Of a DNA stretch of 64,000 bases, positions 7,818-17,049 are shown in pieces. Each line of letters begins with the position of its first letter. Position 1 is the first letter of the stretch. This DNA comes from Lacinutrix algicola. GTDB taxonomy: Bacteria; Bacteroidota; Bacteroidia; Flavobacteriales; Flavobacteriaceae. The notes under the pieces are model-generated. The model was not told where the DNA came from and did not search any database. It was given only the letters and a program-made list of their open reading frames with translations. Both the position numbers and the translations under genes were made by a program. Location: NCBI RefSeq assembly GCF_001418085.1, contig NZ_LIQH01000031.1, forward strand, positions 1 through 64,000. Direction: 5' to 3'.

Positions 7818-8474
7818 TTGGCAGAAGTTAATTACATCAAGCACCTCAACGCAGTATTTAGTCTGTTCTCAAAAGACGGTAGACTCAATCCAACACATAT
7901 TAGTTTATACCTCGCATTTTTTCAGGTATGGAATTATAATCGTTTTAGGAATAGTTTTCACGTTAACCGTGACGATATAATGAAGTTGTCTAAAATAGGT
8001 TCTAAGTCTACATACCATAGATGTACCAAAGAATTACATAATTATAAATACCTCATTTATGAACCATCACACAACCCATTCAAAGGATCAATTATTAAGA
8101 TGCTCAAATTCGAGACAACCTCTGGACAAGCTCTGGACTTAGGTGTCCCAAATCAAGGACAAGCACTGGTACCTTCTAATAAACATATACAAACAATAGA
8201 AAACAGTTATAAACTACCTCAGCCTAAAAATGAAAATGAAGTTTTAGATTTTTTTAAAAAAGAAAAATGGCCAGAAATAGAAGCTCAAAAATTCTATAAT
8301 CATTATTGCGCTATAGGTTGGAAAATTGGTGGAAAGATTAAAATTGAAAATTGGCAAGCTTCCGCCAAAAATTGGATCCTCAAATGTGAAGAATTAAAAA
8401 CAGAAAAGGAAGTGTCCCAAAATCATGACAACCTACATACAGTAAGAAATAAAAATTATAACCAACCACTTTAG
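7818..8474 (+). CDS. Replication-initiator-like winged-helix protein of the island, 218 residues
   Basis: The N-terminal 100 residues are a winged-helix fold of a type common in Bacteroidota mobile elements (NYIKHLNAVF, LNPTHISLYLAFFQ, KIGSKSTYHRC, KELHNYKYLIYEP). The C-terminal part (KEKWPEIEAQKFYNHY, GWKIGG, IENWQASAKNWI) resembles the DnaD-like tail of phage replication protein O relatives. The only suitable start is TTG at 7818, which gives the canonical MAEVNYIKHL beginning. The ATG at 7813 is in another frame. It is followed by a DnaC-like loader gene, so an O-like protein plus a loader would start replication of the excised island. Function is inferred from fold and context. Confidence 0.75.
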   Translation: MAEVNYIKHLNAVFSLFSKDGRLNPTHISLYLAFFQVWNYNRFRNSFHVNRDDIMKLSKIGSKSTYHRCTKELHNYKYLIYEPSHNPFKGSIIKMLKFETTSGQALDLGVPNQGQALVPSNKHIQTIENSYKLPQPKNENEVLDFFKKEKWPEIEAQKFYNHYCAIGWKIGGKIKIENWQASAKNWILKCEELKTEKEVSQNHDNLHTVRNKNYNQPL

Positions 8475-8492
8475 TTCTCGCGAAGGCGGGAA
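8475..8492. repeat. Short REP-like palindrome
   Basis: TTCTCGC-GAAG-GCGGGAA forms a 7-bp stem with one G-U pair, immediately after the stop codon at 8474. It looks like a fragment of the GC-rich palindromes scattered in flavobacterial genomes. Confidence 0.5.
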
Positions 8493-8500
8493 TCTCATAA

Positions 8501-9196
8501 ATGCATTCCAAGATGATAAAAACAACTAGCACATACAATCCTAAGCAACCACACATTCTTATTGAAGGCGCTACTCAATTCGAATTAGGCACTTTTGATG
8601 GTAAATCCATTGCTTATGATTTCCCTAAAATATTGAGGTATCTAGATGCAAAAGGGAAAATACTTTTCGGTAAGAATTTTAAAATCTACGAAGAGGATCA
8701 CCAGTTATTACTTAAACTAGCAAGTTATTTTATCCAAGACCACGAATACTGCAAGAAACTAGATATCGACACGAGTAAGGGTATTTTATTATCTGGTCCT
8801 GTGGGCTGCGGAAAAACAACTTTAATGAGATTATTACCTTATTTAGTCCCACATAAGAAATCGTACAACTTTATACCGTGCCGGAATATCGTTTTTGGAT
8901 TCAATGGTGTAGGGTTTAAATTAATTGAAGATTATAGCGATAACAAAGCATACTGCTTTGACGATTTAGGTGTAGAGCATATAGGCAGGCATTATGGAAA
9001 GGACTGTAACGTAATGGGAGAAATACTAATATCAAGATATGAGGTGTTTAAGCAAAAAGACATCTTAACTCATATTACCACTAATCTCAATGCAGAAGAA
9101 CTTCAAGAAAAATATGGAGAGCGTATAAGGTCACGGATGCGTGCAATGTTCAATTTAATAAGTTTTCCATCAAATAGCTATGATAAACGCAGTTGA
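8501..9196 (+). CDS. DnaC-like AAA+ ATPase (helicase loader type)
   Basis: 231 residues with one AAA+ domain. Walker A is GPVGCGKTT (about 104-112), Walker B is CFDDLG (about 155-160), and a sensor-1-type segment (THITTNLN) and a basic C-terminal arginine region (GERIRSRMRAMF) follow. The layout matches DnaC/IstB-type ATPases that load the replicative helicase at a phage or element origin. It follows the replication-initiator-like gene by 26 bp, and the pair is best read as the island's replication module. The ATG at 8501 was chosen; a second at 8513 is equally possible. No transposase of the IstA type is present, which argues against an IS21 helper. Confidence 0.85.
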   Translation: MHSKMIKTTSTYNPKQPHILIEGATQFELGTFDGKSIAYDFPKILRYLDAKGKILFGKNFKIYEEDHQLLLKLASYFIQDHEYCKKLDIDTSKGILLSGPVGCGKTTLMRLLPYLVPHKKSYNFIPCRNIVFGFNGVGFKLIEDYSDNKAYCFDDLGVEHIGRHYGKDCNVMGEILISRYEVFKQKDILTHITTNLNAEELQEKYGERIRSRMRAMFNLISFPSNSYDKRS

Positions 9197-9449
9197 ATAT
9201 TCAATAAAGCTACTTTGAAAAATAAAAATGTACGAGCAGATGTTAAGCTTGATCAGTTTTTCTGCAAATTGTAAAAACAAACGCAGTTGAAGATTTATTC
9301 TAACAGTTTAAATAATAGAAATGGTGAGAAAATAATTTACGTGTGGCAAAAGAATAATGTTCATTTTTCTCTACTGTTCAGTGACACTGAACACCACTAT
9401 TTATTGAACACAGAACCATTATGTATTCAAATCATAACCAATATTAATT

Positions 9450-9776
9450 CTAAAAAACAACCTTCTCCTCAAGTAGCGTAATCAATTCACCATCATAGTA
9501 TTTATAAATATCAGGGATATCCAATACTATAATATTTGAGTAATACCTAGAGCCTGTATGCTTCTGTATTTGTTCAAGATGTCTTTTTTCCATGACATAA
9601 ACTACGGCAGCCCATTCTAATAAATCTTCAGTTAGTTCAGTGGTTCCTTCTTTTCTACAAATTTTAATATTAGTACCAGCACTCAAAAATTCGTGTGCAT
9701 TATATTTTGAAGCAAAATAATCTTCAGCAGTCTTTGACCGCTGCTTATTGGCTGAACATATAAAAAGGACTTTCAT
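9450..9776 (-). CDS. Short low-molecular-weight tyrosine-phosphatase-like protein, 108 residues
   Basis: It begins MKVLFICSANKQRSKTAEDY, where C7-SANKQ-R13-S is the C-X5-R-S active-site P-loop of LMW protein tyrosine phosphatases. A later acidic stretch (VLDIPDIYKYYDGEL) may supply the general acid. At 108 residues it is shorter than the usual 150-residue enzymes and resembles the compact 'predicted tyrosine phosphatase' group (COG4551-like). It is the only minus-strand gene between the integrase and the cargo, so it is transcribed alone. A substrate is unknown; phosphatase activity is inferred from the motif. Confidence 0.8.
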   Translation of the reverse strand: MKVLFICSANKQRSKTAEDYFASKYNAHEFLSAGTNIKICRKEGTTELTEDLLEWAAVVYVMEKRHLEQIQKHTGSRYYSNIIVLDIPDIYKYYDGELITLLEEKVVF

Positions 9777-9885
9777 ATACTAACTTATTTAAGATTTTTT
9801 TTAAAGTAAATCAAATTGTAGGAAATTTAAAAATAAGATTTTTAACTTTAACAGATTATATCAATTTAAATACATTTATAGAATA

Positions 9886-12800
9886 TTGAATACAATTGGC
9901 GAATTCCTAATCATACAAAATCTAAAACATTTTAATAATGAAATCAATCTTTGGCTGGCAGAAAGTAGTGACGGTTCAAGCTTTGAAATACTAACAATAA
10001 AAAGTGAAACACACAAAAAGCAGCAAGTAGAAAGGATTTTAAAAAATGAAATACAATTCCTTTCTAAAAAAGATATTCCTGGTATTCAAAAAATAGTTCA
10101 AGTAGACTTCGATGAGACTCAAGATCATCATTTTGTAGTGTATGAAGGTGGCTCTAATTTTGAATACTCAGATGAATTAAGTATAGAGAATCTAATTCAA
10201 GTATTAAAAGGACTTGATCATTTAAAAAAAGGCAATCGATTTGGTTATTATATAGCTCCAGATGCACTATCACATAATTTGGATGAAGCAAGACTGCGCT
10301 TTGTCGGGCTGTATGATGTTTTTAAATTGTATAATCTACTTGATAATCAATATCTGGCACCTGAAGTAATAGATGGGAATAAGCCTAACTTTCAATCAGA
10401 CATATATTCAATCTTCAATCTTTTTAAGTCAATTGTTGAAGACTGTAATAATGAAACTATAGAATCTATTTTCACCAAAGCGCTATCTAAGCAAAGAATA
10501 GAAAGGTATAGAAATTACGGAGAAGTGATTCTTTTATTAGAGCAAACTCTAAAACCGATTAGAAACAATACTGCTATCAAAATAATTGTAAAAGATGAGT
10601 ATAGGGAATCTTTTAAACCAGTTTTGGAAGAAATGAATAGAAGTTGTTTTCTTAAGTTAAATGAACAGCTAACTAAAGAAAAACGACAAATCACAGGCCA
10701 GTTTGCGACCGGAAATTATGGTGGTCGATTTTTCGTTAATGGTGAAGGATACATTTTTGTTTTGGCAAATAAAATCAGTACACCTCATCACACGATCTCA
10801 GAAAATGGTTTTTTAAGTCCTTACGGCTTTAGTTTTGAGCCCTTACAATACATGAATTGCTTTGATTTTTTCAAAATTAATTGGCAAGAAACAAATCAAT
10901 TAGCAAGACTCAATAAAGCAAAATCTAGTAATCTTAAGAAATGGCAAACACTTCCAAAAATGGAACGTGAATTTATAGAAGAAAAAGCCTTTAAAGCAAA
11001 ATACACGAAATGTAATGTTAGCAAAACTAATAACACAAATCTGGTATTCACTCTAACAAAAGGGTTTAAAAACTGGGAACAAATTAAAGTGCTTAAGCGT
11101 AACGAAGTCAAACTTATTATCGACGATAATGAAATAGGAAAAATTCATGATTACAATCAAGGTACCGATACACTTATTATTAAAGATGCGTACCTAACAA
11201 TCGAAGAAATTCCAAAGACAGGTGAACTCATAGAAGATGTCAAGATAGAAACCAGTCAGTATAAAAAACAAGTAGAAGCTTGCGAGAAATTCGTGAATAG
11301 GGATGTTGTAAATCCTGACCTATGCACCATTTTGGCTACGCCAGAAAATGTTCCAGAATTCAACCACATACCTTTAGAATATCAAGATTTTGAGAACGAA
11401 GTGTTTAATCCGTATTTAAAAACAGATGACACACAAAGAGAAGCTGTTCTAGAAGCATTACATCGCAAACCTATTTACCTTATCCAAGGACCTCCAGGCA
11501 CTGGAAAAACAACAGTAATTGTAGAGCTGATACAACAAATAATTAAAAGAAACTCCAATGCAAAAATTTTAGTAACCTCACAATCTAATCTTGCTGTAGA
11601 TAATGTTTTAGAACGTCTTTTACCTACTGATATTCTTTTTATGAGACTAGCAGCTAGTGAAGACCGTATTTCTGAAAGTATTAAAGAGCATTCATTTTAT
11701 ACAAAACTGAGCAATTGGGTTACTAACACTCAAAAGCTAAGCGAGCAGTATCTCGATTCTCAAATAACGACTTCTAAAGTGGACAAGGCACTTTTAAAGT
11801 TTTATAAGTCGTACTTAAATGTAAAAGCAGACAAAAAGAGAGATTTTAACGACTTTCAAAACCTATTAAAAATTCAAAATCGCTATGTTAAAGGCTTTTT
11901 TGAAAACGCCAAAAACTTTAAGGAGGTTGACAAAATATTTGATGCACAAATACAGACCAAAACTTCGAAGCTTCAATCGATAAAACAAGAGTGGTTTGCT
12001 TTTCTAAATAATGCACAAACACCTGCAGATAAAAACAAGAAGCAATCCATGATAAATAACGGATCTGAGGAAATCGATTTACAAACGGCACTACTTAAAT
12101 CTACAAATGTTATTGGTGCTACTTGCATACATATTGCTAGTGGTCAATACAATGATATCGATTTTAATTTCGATTATGTAATAATGGACGAAAGCAGCAA
12201 AGCAACTCCTGCAGAAAATCTTGTGCCTATTAATATGGGACAGAATATAGTATTAATTGGTGACCATAAACAATTGCCTCCTGTCATTACAAGAGAAAAT
12301 GCCGTAAAGAAAAAAATTAAAATTGAGCTGGAAGACGATGGTTTAGACATGGAAAAAGAATATGGTGAAAGCTTGTTCGAAAAACTAATTTTAGAATTTG
12401 AACAAAACCCTAATCTTCAAAACAATATAAAAATGTTAGACATACAATACCGTATGCCTAGACAATTAGGAAACCTCATCTCTAAAAATTTCTATAAAGA
12501 GAAACTTAAAAATCCTGATATCACTATTCTACCTGACTATGATCAAGACAAAAATCACGGCTTAAAACTAAGTAAACCGAATACTAAATTTATAGATGTG
12601 GTTACTAAAAAGGAAATTGAAGCGCCTACTTCTGTGATAATGATAAGTACATCTAACGCAGAAAGCCCTTATGATAATGATAATAAGTTTAAACGCTCAA
12701 ATAACTGCAATAAAGACGCTATCAAACAAATCTTAGCAGAAATCAACAAACAATATCCTAATAATATAAATGAGGAAGAACCTAAAACAATTGGTGTTAT

Positions 12801-13200
12801 TGCAGGTTATAGAGGTCAAGTAGAACTACTAGAAAAAAGTATAGATGTTAAGAAATATAAAAACTTCAATACTATTAATCCTAATGGAAGAAAAGAATCA
12901 TTAATAGATATAAATACAGTCGATAAGTTCCAAGGAGCAGAAAGAGATATTATAATATACGACATTGTTAAAAGTAGTAAAGGAAAATCTAACATTGGGT
13001 TTTTAGACGATTATCGTAGAATAAACGTCGCATTCTCTCGTGCTAAAAAGTTACTCATTATTGTAGGAGACAGCGAATATATTTTAAAGAGAGCAACACT
13101 AAACCCTAAAAGTAAGTTCGAAGAATTTAAACTAAAAACGATCGTTGCAGACTTGCAACAGCAAGGTGTAATTGTTAACCAATTAAAAGAGCTTTTATAA
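9886..13200 (+). CDS. Pseudokinase - SF1 (Upf1/Dna2-type) helicase fusion
   Basis: 1104 residues. Residues 1-230 look like a protein-kinase fold. A kinase-style beta-rich lobe is followed by LDNQYLAPEVIDGN (APE motif, about 158-160) and QSDIYSIFNLF (helix F, about 172). The HRD and DFG positions, however, read YYIAPDALSHNL and RFVGLYDVF, so the catalytic Asp residues are missing. The helicase part has Walker A GPPGTGKTT (535-543), motif II DESS (768-771), GDHKQLPP (about 792), DKFQGAERD (about 1013) and RRINVAFSRAKK (about 1044-1055). These are typical of Upf1-like SF1B helicases. No ATG exists near the N-terminus, and TTG 9886 is the likely start. The stop overlaps the next gene (TAATG). It belongs to the defence-like cargo; the pseudokinase may bind a ligand or partner (inference). 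Confidence 0.85.
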   Translation: MNTIGEFLIIQNLKHFNNEINLWLAESSDGSSFEILTIKSETHKKQQVERILKNEIQFLSKKDIPGIQKIVQVDFDETQDHHFVVYEGGSNFEYSDELSIENLIQVLKGLDHLKKGNRFGYYIAPDALSHNLDEARLRFVGLYDVFKLYNLLDNQYLAPEVIDGNKPNFQSDIYSIFNLFKSIVEDCNNETIESIFTKALSKQRIERYRNYGEVILLLEQTLKPIRNNTAIKIIVKDEYRESFKPVLEEMNRSCFLKLNEQLTKEKRQITGQFATGNYGGRFFVNGEGYIFVLANKISTPHHTISENGFLSPYGFSFEPLQYMNCFDFFKINWQETNQLARLNKAKSSNLKKWQTLPKMEREFIEEKAFKAKYTKCNVSKTNNTNLVFTLTKGFKNWEQIKVLKRNEVKLIIDDNEIGKIHDYNQGTDTLIIKDAYLTIEEIPKTGELIEDVKIETSQYKKQVEACEKFVNRDVVNPDLCTILATPENVPEFNHIPLEYQDFENEVFNPYLKTDDTQREAVLEALHRKPIYLIQGPPGTGKTTVIVELIQQIIKRNSNAKILVTSQSNLAVDNVLERLLPTDILFMRLAASEDRISESIKEHSFYTKLSNWVTNTQKLSEQYLDSQITTSKVDKALLKFYKSYLNVKADKKRDFNDFQNLLKIQNRYVKGFFENAKNFKEVDKIFDAQIQTKTSKLQSIKQEWFAFLNNAQTPADKNKKQSMINNGSEEIDLQTALLKSTNVIGATCIHIASGQYNDIDFNFDYVIMDESSKATPAENLVPINMGQNIVLIGDHKQLPPVITRENAVKKKIKIELEDDGLDMEKEYGESLFEKLILEFEQNPNLQNNIKMLDIQYRMPRQLGNLISKNFYKEKLKNPDITILPDYDQDKNHGLKLSKPNTKFIDVVTKKEIEAPTSVIMISTSNAESPYDNDNKFKRSNNCNKDAIKQILAEINKQYPNNINEEEPKTIGVIAGYRGQVELLEKSIDVKKYKNFNTINPNGRKESLIDINTVDKFQGAERDIIIYDIVKSSKGKSNIGFLDDYRRINVAFSRAKKLLIIVGDSEYILKRATLNPKSKFEEFKLKTIVADLQQQGVIVNQLKELL

Positions 13201-14024
13201 TGAGTAAGACAGTTGAGTTCAATCCAAAATACAAAAACATATTCAATCAGTTTAAAGACAATCATATTGAATATGAATTAACTAATATTTTTGAAATACT
13301 ACTCCCTTTCTGGGAATGTACTAAAAACATCGTAGCAGAAACCGAAACAGATATTGATCGTTTTAGTCAAATCATACTGCAAACCATAGATGCTAATATA
13401 ACCTCACATAAAGAAATATGTGCTTTTCTAGGTATTAAAGAAGAATCCTTTGTAACGGTGCAATTTCATTTTCTAATTAAAAATGAAATGATAGTCGAAA
13501 GTATTATAGATAATGAAACACACTATAAAATAACTTACGACGGTAAAGCATTTCTGCAAAAAAAGAAAAAACTAAAATCTTTAGAAACCATACCATTCCG
13601 GTTCAAGTATAACGATATGTTACAATCTTTTTTCAATCCAGATATAGCAATCGATCAAGAAAGAGATAAGAAAAAAAACTTAAAAAAAGCAACAGAATAC
13701 AAATTACTAGAAACACGTCGTCTTGATTATAAAATTATAGAGATAAAACACAACAACAAACCTTATAAAATCAATACTTTAGAATTAGCGACTTTCTTTA
13801 ATCAGCAGTATCCTAACCTATCTTTTTTCGACGAAGAAACAAATAAAATAGAAGCACACAGACGTTCTATCTCATTTCTGGCAATAGAATATACAGATGT
13901 TATGGGTGTAAAACGCTATGATATTAGAAGACATAAAAAAACTGTACACAAATTTGATAAAAATGATTTGGAAGAAAACTTGTCTAAATATGTAACAGGT
14001 TATTTTGCTAAGTTTCCTTTATAA
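13200..14024 (+). CDS. Hypothetical partner protein with winged-helix-like segment, 274 residues
   Basis: The start codon overlaps the stop of the helicase gene by one base, so the two are translationally coupled. Residues about 60-115 (SHKEICAFLGIKEE, VQFHFLIKNEMIVES, HYKITYDGKAFLQ) have the pattern of a winged helix-turn-helix. The rest is a charged domain with no recognised family (EYTDVMGVKRYDIRRHKK near the end). There is no nuclease motif, signal peptide or membrane segment. The coupling implies a DNA-binding or regulatory partner of the pseudokinase-helicase. A terminator follows, which closes this two-gene unit. Confidence 0.8.
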   Translation: MSKTVEFNPKYKNIFNQFKDNHIEYELTNIFEILLPFWECTKNIVAETETDIDRFSQIILQTIDANITSHKEICAFLGIKEESFVTVQFHFLIKNEMIVESIIDNETHYKITYDGKAFLQKKKKLKSLETIPFRFKYNDMLQSFFNPDIAIDQERDKKKNLKKATEYKLLETRRLDYKIIEIKHNNKPYKINTLELATFFNQQYPNLSFFDEETNKIEAHRRSISFLAIEYTDVMGVKRYDIRRHKKTVHKFDKNDLEENLSKYVTGYFAKFPL

Positions 14025-14037
14025 TTAGGAAATAGTA

Positions 14038-14086
14038 TAGCATAAATAGTAAATCACATATTTACTTTTTATGCTACTTTTTTTTT
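14038..14086 (+). terminator. Rho-independent terminator closing the helicase/partner unit
   Basis: TAGCATAAA and AGTAAA pair with TTTACT and TTTATGCTA around a 7-nt loop (14038-14076, one internal mismatch), followed by C and T9. It separates the two-gene unit from the SNF2-methylase unit. Confidence 0.8.
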
Positions 14087-14105
14087 ATATCTTTAAATCT
14101 CCCTA

Positions 14106-14158
14106 ATTACAATTGAAATGGCTCATAAAGAACCAAATTTAATTGTAATATTTTTTTT
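14106..14158 (+). terminator. Second hairpin with T-tract ahead of the SNF2 gene
   Basis: ATTACAATT(G)AAAT pairs with ATTT-AATTGTAAT over a loop of about 17 nt and is followed by T8. It could be a back-up terminator or, if transcription starts upstream, an attenuator of the large operon. TAGTTTTA at 14170-14177 (7 of 8 matches to TAnnTTTG) is the best promoter candidate for the gene at 14198. Confidence 0.5.
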
Positions 14159-14197
14159 AACAAAAGCACTAGTTTTAATAAAAGATATTAATCGTTA

Positions 14198-17047
14198 ATG
14201 AATGTAAAATCCATAGCTGTAGGTCAACGAATCACAACAAGAGGAGAAGATTTTTTAATAACAAACATAATAAATAACTCTGATGGCAGCCAGTTACTAG
14301 ATGTTGAAGGAATAAGTGAACTCGTTAAAGGAATGCGTTTCGCTTTTGATACCAAAATCGATAGTGAAATAAAAGCAGTAGATCCTAACGACACTAAATT
14401 TATTGCGGATACAGAAAGCGGTTACAGAAAATCCAAATTATATATTGAAACACATATCAGGAATTCCACAATTTATTCTGATAAAATAACCATTGCAACA
14501 AAAGCAGCATTTAATGTTGCAGAATATCAATTAACACCAACATTAACAGCTTTACAATTACCAAGACCTCGTTTATTAATTGCTGATGGAGTAGGTTTAG
14601 GAAAAACAATTGAAGTCGGAATTTTCATCACAGAAATGATGAAAAGAGGCAAAGGTAAACGAATCATGGTGTTGGCTTTAAAGTCTATTTTAGGGCAATT
14701 TCAACAAGAACTATGGAACCGTTTTGCTATTCCACTGGTTAGATTAGATAGTGAAGGAATTGCTAAAATTAAAACGCAACTTCCTGCAAACAAAAATCCA
14801 TTTGATTATTACGACAAAACAATAGTTTCGATAGATACTCTAAAGAACAATGCTAAATTCAGGCATTATATAGAAAAATCACAATGGGATATCATCGTTA
14901 TTGATGAATGCCATACTGTAGCTAATAGTCAGAGTCAGCGAGGTGATTTAGCACAATTTTTAGCAAAACAATGTGAGTCTTTAATTCTAACATCTGCAAC
15001 ACCTCATAATGGTAAAAAAGAAAGTTTTGCTAATCTAATTAACATGATTGAACCGACTGCCATTCCTAAAAGTGGTAATTATACTAATGAAGATGTAAAA
15101 CCGTATTACGTAAGGCGTTTTAAAAATGACATAAAAGAAGATACGGTTAGAGCAAACTTTCAAGATCGTGAAATCATTCGATTAGAAACAGATTTATCTT
15201 CAGAAGAATTGGCTTTTTTAAGATATCAGCAAAATTTAAAAATACAAGGATTAGGAGCCTTAAGAAGAGGGAAGTCAAAAGATGACTTATTATTTTCTAT
15301 AATGATATTTAAATCTTTCATGTCTTCTCCTTTTGCAGCTTTAACGTCTATAAATAATAGAATTAATAAAGTAGAGGAGTTAGGTCTTAAATCAAAAAAA
15401 TTCGAAGATAGCCTTGAAGTTTTAGAAGAATTAAAAACCTATTTAGAAGATATTCTTAAAGCTAAAGAAGATAGTAAATATAAAAAGTTCAAAAAAACCT
15501 TATTAGATTTAGGTTGGTCTGGTAAAAAGAAAGACGACCGATACGTGGTTTTTGCAGAACGAATTGCAACACTAGATTATTTAAAAGAAAATTTAATCAG
15601 AGATTTTGGACTAAAAGATGAGGCAATTCAATCGTTTAGTGGTTCAGATACAGATGTTGAGCAACAGCACATTATAGAAAACTTTGGTAAAGAAGATAGT
15701 ACTGTTCGTATTTTGTTATGTTCAGATGCTGGTTCACAAGGTGTGAATTTACATTACTACTGTAATAGAATGTTTAATTACGACATTCCTTGGTCATTGA
15801 TTACGTTAGAACAACGAAACGGACGTATAGATCGTTATGGTCAGAAAAAAACACCTTTCATCTATTACTTAGTTGGTAAAACGGAAGATGAAGCCATCAG
15901 AACAGATTTACACATCATAAATAATCTAACCAAAAAAGAAGAAGAAAAACACAAAACTTTGGGTGACATTGGTTCTATTATGCAATTGTACAATGCTAAA
16001 GAAGAAGAATCTAAAGTAATCAAGGCAATTGAAGATCAAAATAAAGACTTCCTAGAAGAATTAGAAAATTTCGATTATGGCGCTGCTTTTATAAGTGAGG
16101 ACGACACTACCAATGCTACAATAACTGACAATCCTTACGAAAAACAGTTAACTATATTTAATAGCGATTTCACGTATTACAAAGCACTTTTCAATCAGTT
16201 AAATGGTGATGGCTTAATGAACGCTAAAGACTTTTCTTTTTACGAGGAAGATGAATTTTTAGAATTGAACAATACAAAAGAACTCGATAAAATTTTATAC
16301 GATTTACCTTCAGAATCCAAACCAAAAGTAAACGAGTTTTTTAAGCTTACCACTAATAAAGATTTAGTTCAGCAATCCATTGAAAATGCTCGTAAGAAAA
16401 CAGACGAATGGGCAGAGTTTCAGATCTTGTTTGATTTGCATCCAGCCATTAAATATTTCATGACCAAGTTAGAAGCTAGTGTTCCAAAAAATGAAGCATT
16501 AGCAGCTAAATTAAGTACAAAATTACCTGAAAATAGTGCTTGGTATATTCTACAAGGTCAAGTATCTAATAATTTGGGGCAGCCTGTTATTTCAGACTTT
16601 TTTGTGGTAGGTGTTTCAGAAGCTAAAGTAACAAAATGTATTCCCATACTAGAGTTTTTAGAAGCCTATAAGCTACAAGAAGAATTATTTAATGAGCACA
16701 TAACGAAAGAAGAGTTAAATGCCTTACATGATAGTTTACCTGTTGCAATAGAATTTGCACAACAGAAACACATGAAAAGTTTACAAGGGAAACTCTCTTC
16801 TAGCATGTTTGAAGAAATGGTAAAGCATGAAGAAAAGATAATGAAATGGCAAGCAGCTTCTTTAGAACAATTGGAAGTTAAATTTGAAAACACAGCCGAC
16901 ACAAATTTCATGAAGAATAAAAAGGAAAAAGAATTAGTTGAAATAAATTCAATTACATCAAACTCAAGTCAATATTTAAATAATGTAATGAGATTGGCAG
17001 ACCAGGAAGCATATATTAAAGTAATGGCAGTATTTTTTAACGCATAG
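14198..17047 (+). CDS. SNF2-family helicase, DrmD/RapA-like
   Basis: 949 residues with both lobes of an SF2 SNF2-type ATPase. Motif I is DGVGLGKTIE (130-139), motif II DECH (236-239) and motif III TSATPHNGK. In lobe 2 are YVVFAERIATLDYL, LCSDAGSQGVNLHYY and the arginine-finger motif EQRNGRIDRYGQ (about 538-549). Such proteins translocate on double-stranded DNA without unwinding. The RapA-like subgroup includes DrmD of class 1 DISARM, where it lies next to a DrmMI adenine methylase as here. The C-terminal 350 residues are helical and unrecognised. Two bases separate it from the methylase gene, so the pair forms one operon. Confidence 0.9.
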   Translation: MNVKSIAVGQRITTRGEDFLITNIINNSDGSQLLDVEGISELVKGMRFAFDTKIDSEIKAVDPNDTKFIADTESGYRKSKLYIETHIRNSTIYSDKITIATKAAFNVAEYQLTPTLTALQLPRPRLLIADGVGLGKTIEVGIFITEMMKRGKGKRIMVLALKSILGQFQQELWNRFAIPLVRLDSEGIAKIKTQLPANKNPFDYYDKTIVSIDTLKNNAKFRHYIEKSQWDIIVIDECHTVANSQSQRGDLAQFLAKQCESLILTSATPHNGKKESFANLINMIEPTAIPKSGNYTNEDVKPYYVRRFKNDIKEDTVRANFQDREIIRLETDLSSEELAFLRYQQNLKIQGLGALRRGKSKDDLLFSIMIFKSFMSSPFAALTSINNRINKVEELGLKSKKFEDSLEVLEELKTYLEDILKAKEDSKYKKFKKTLLDLGWSGKKKDDRYVVFAERIATLDYLKENLIRDFGLKDEAIQSFSGSDTDVEQQHIIENFGKEDSTVRILLCSDAGSQGVNLHYYCNRMFNYDIPWSLITLEQRNGRIDRYGQKKTPFIYYLVGKTEDEAIRTDLHIINNLTKKEEEKHKTLGDIGSIMQLYNAKEEESKVIKAIEDQNKDFLEELENFDYGAAFISEDDTTNATITDNPYEKQLTIFNSDFTYYKALFNQLNGDGLMNAKDFSFYEEDEFLELNNTKELDKILYDLPSESKPKVNEFFKLTTNKDLVQQSIENARKKTDEWAEFQILFDLHPAIKYFMTKLEASVPKNEALAAKLSTKLPENSAWYILQGQVSNNLGQPVISDFFVVGVSEAKVTKCIPILEFLEAYKLQEELFNEHITKEELNALHDSLPVAIEFAQQKHMKSLQGKLSSSMFEEMVKHEEKIMKWQAASLEQLEVKFENTADTNFMKNKKEKELVEINSITSNSSQYLNNVMRLADQEAYIKVMAVFFNA

Positions 17048-17049
17048 GC

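Noticed and set aside
8501-9196. IstB transposition helper of an IS21 element
   Set aside because: No IstA transposase or terminal inverted repeats. The neighbour is a replication-initiator-like gene.
9287-9481. 64-codon frame on the plus strand starting with TTG
   Set aside because: It overlaps the 3' end of the phosphatase-like gene on the other strand, has no recognisable protein pattern and no ATG start.
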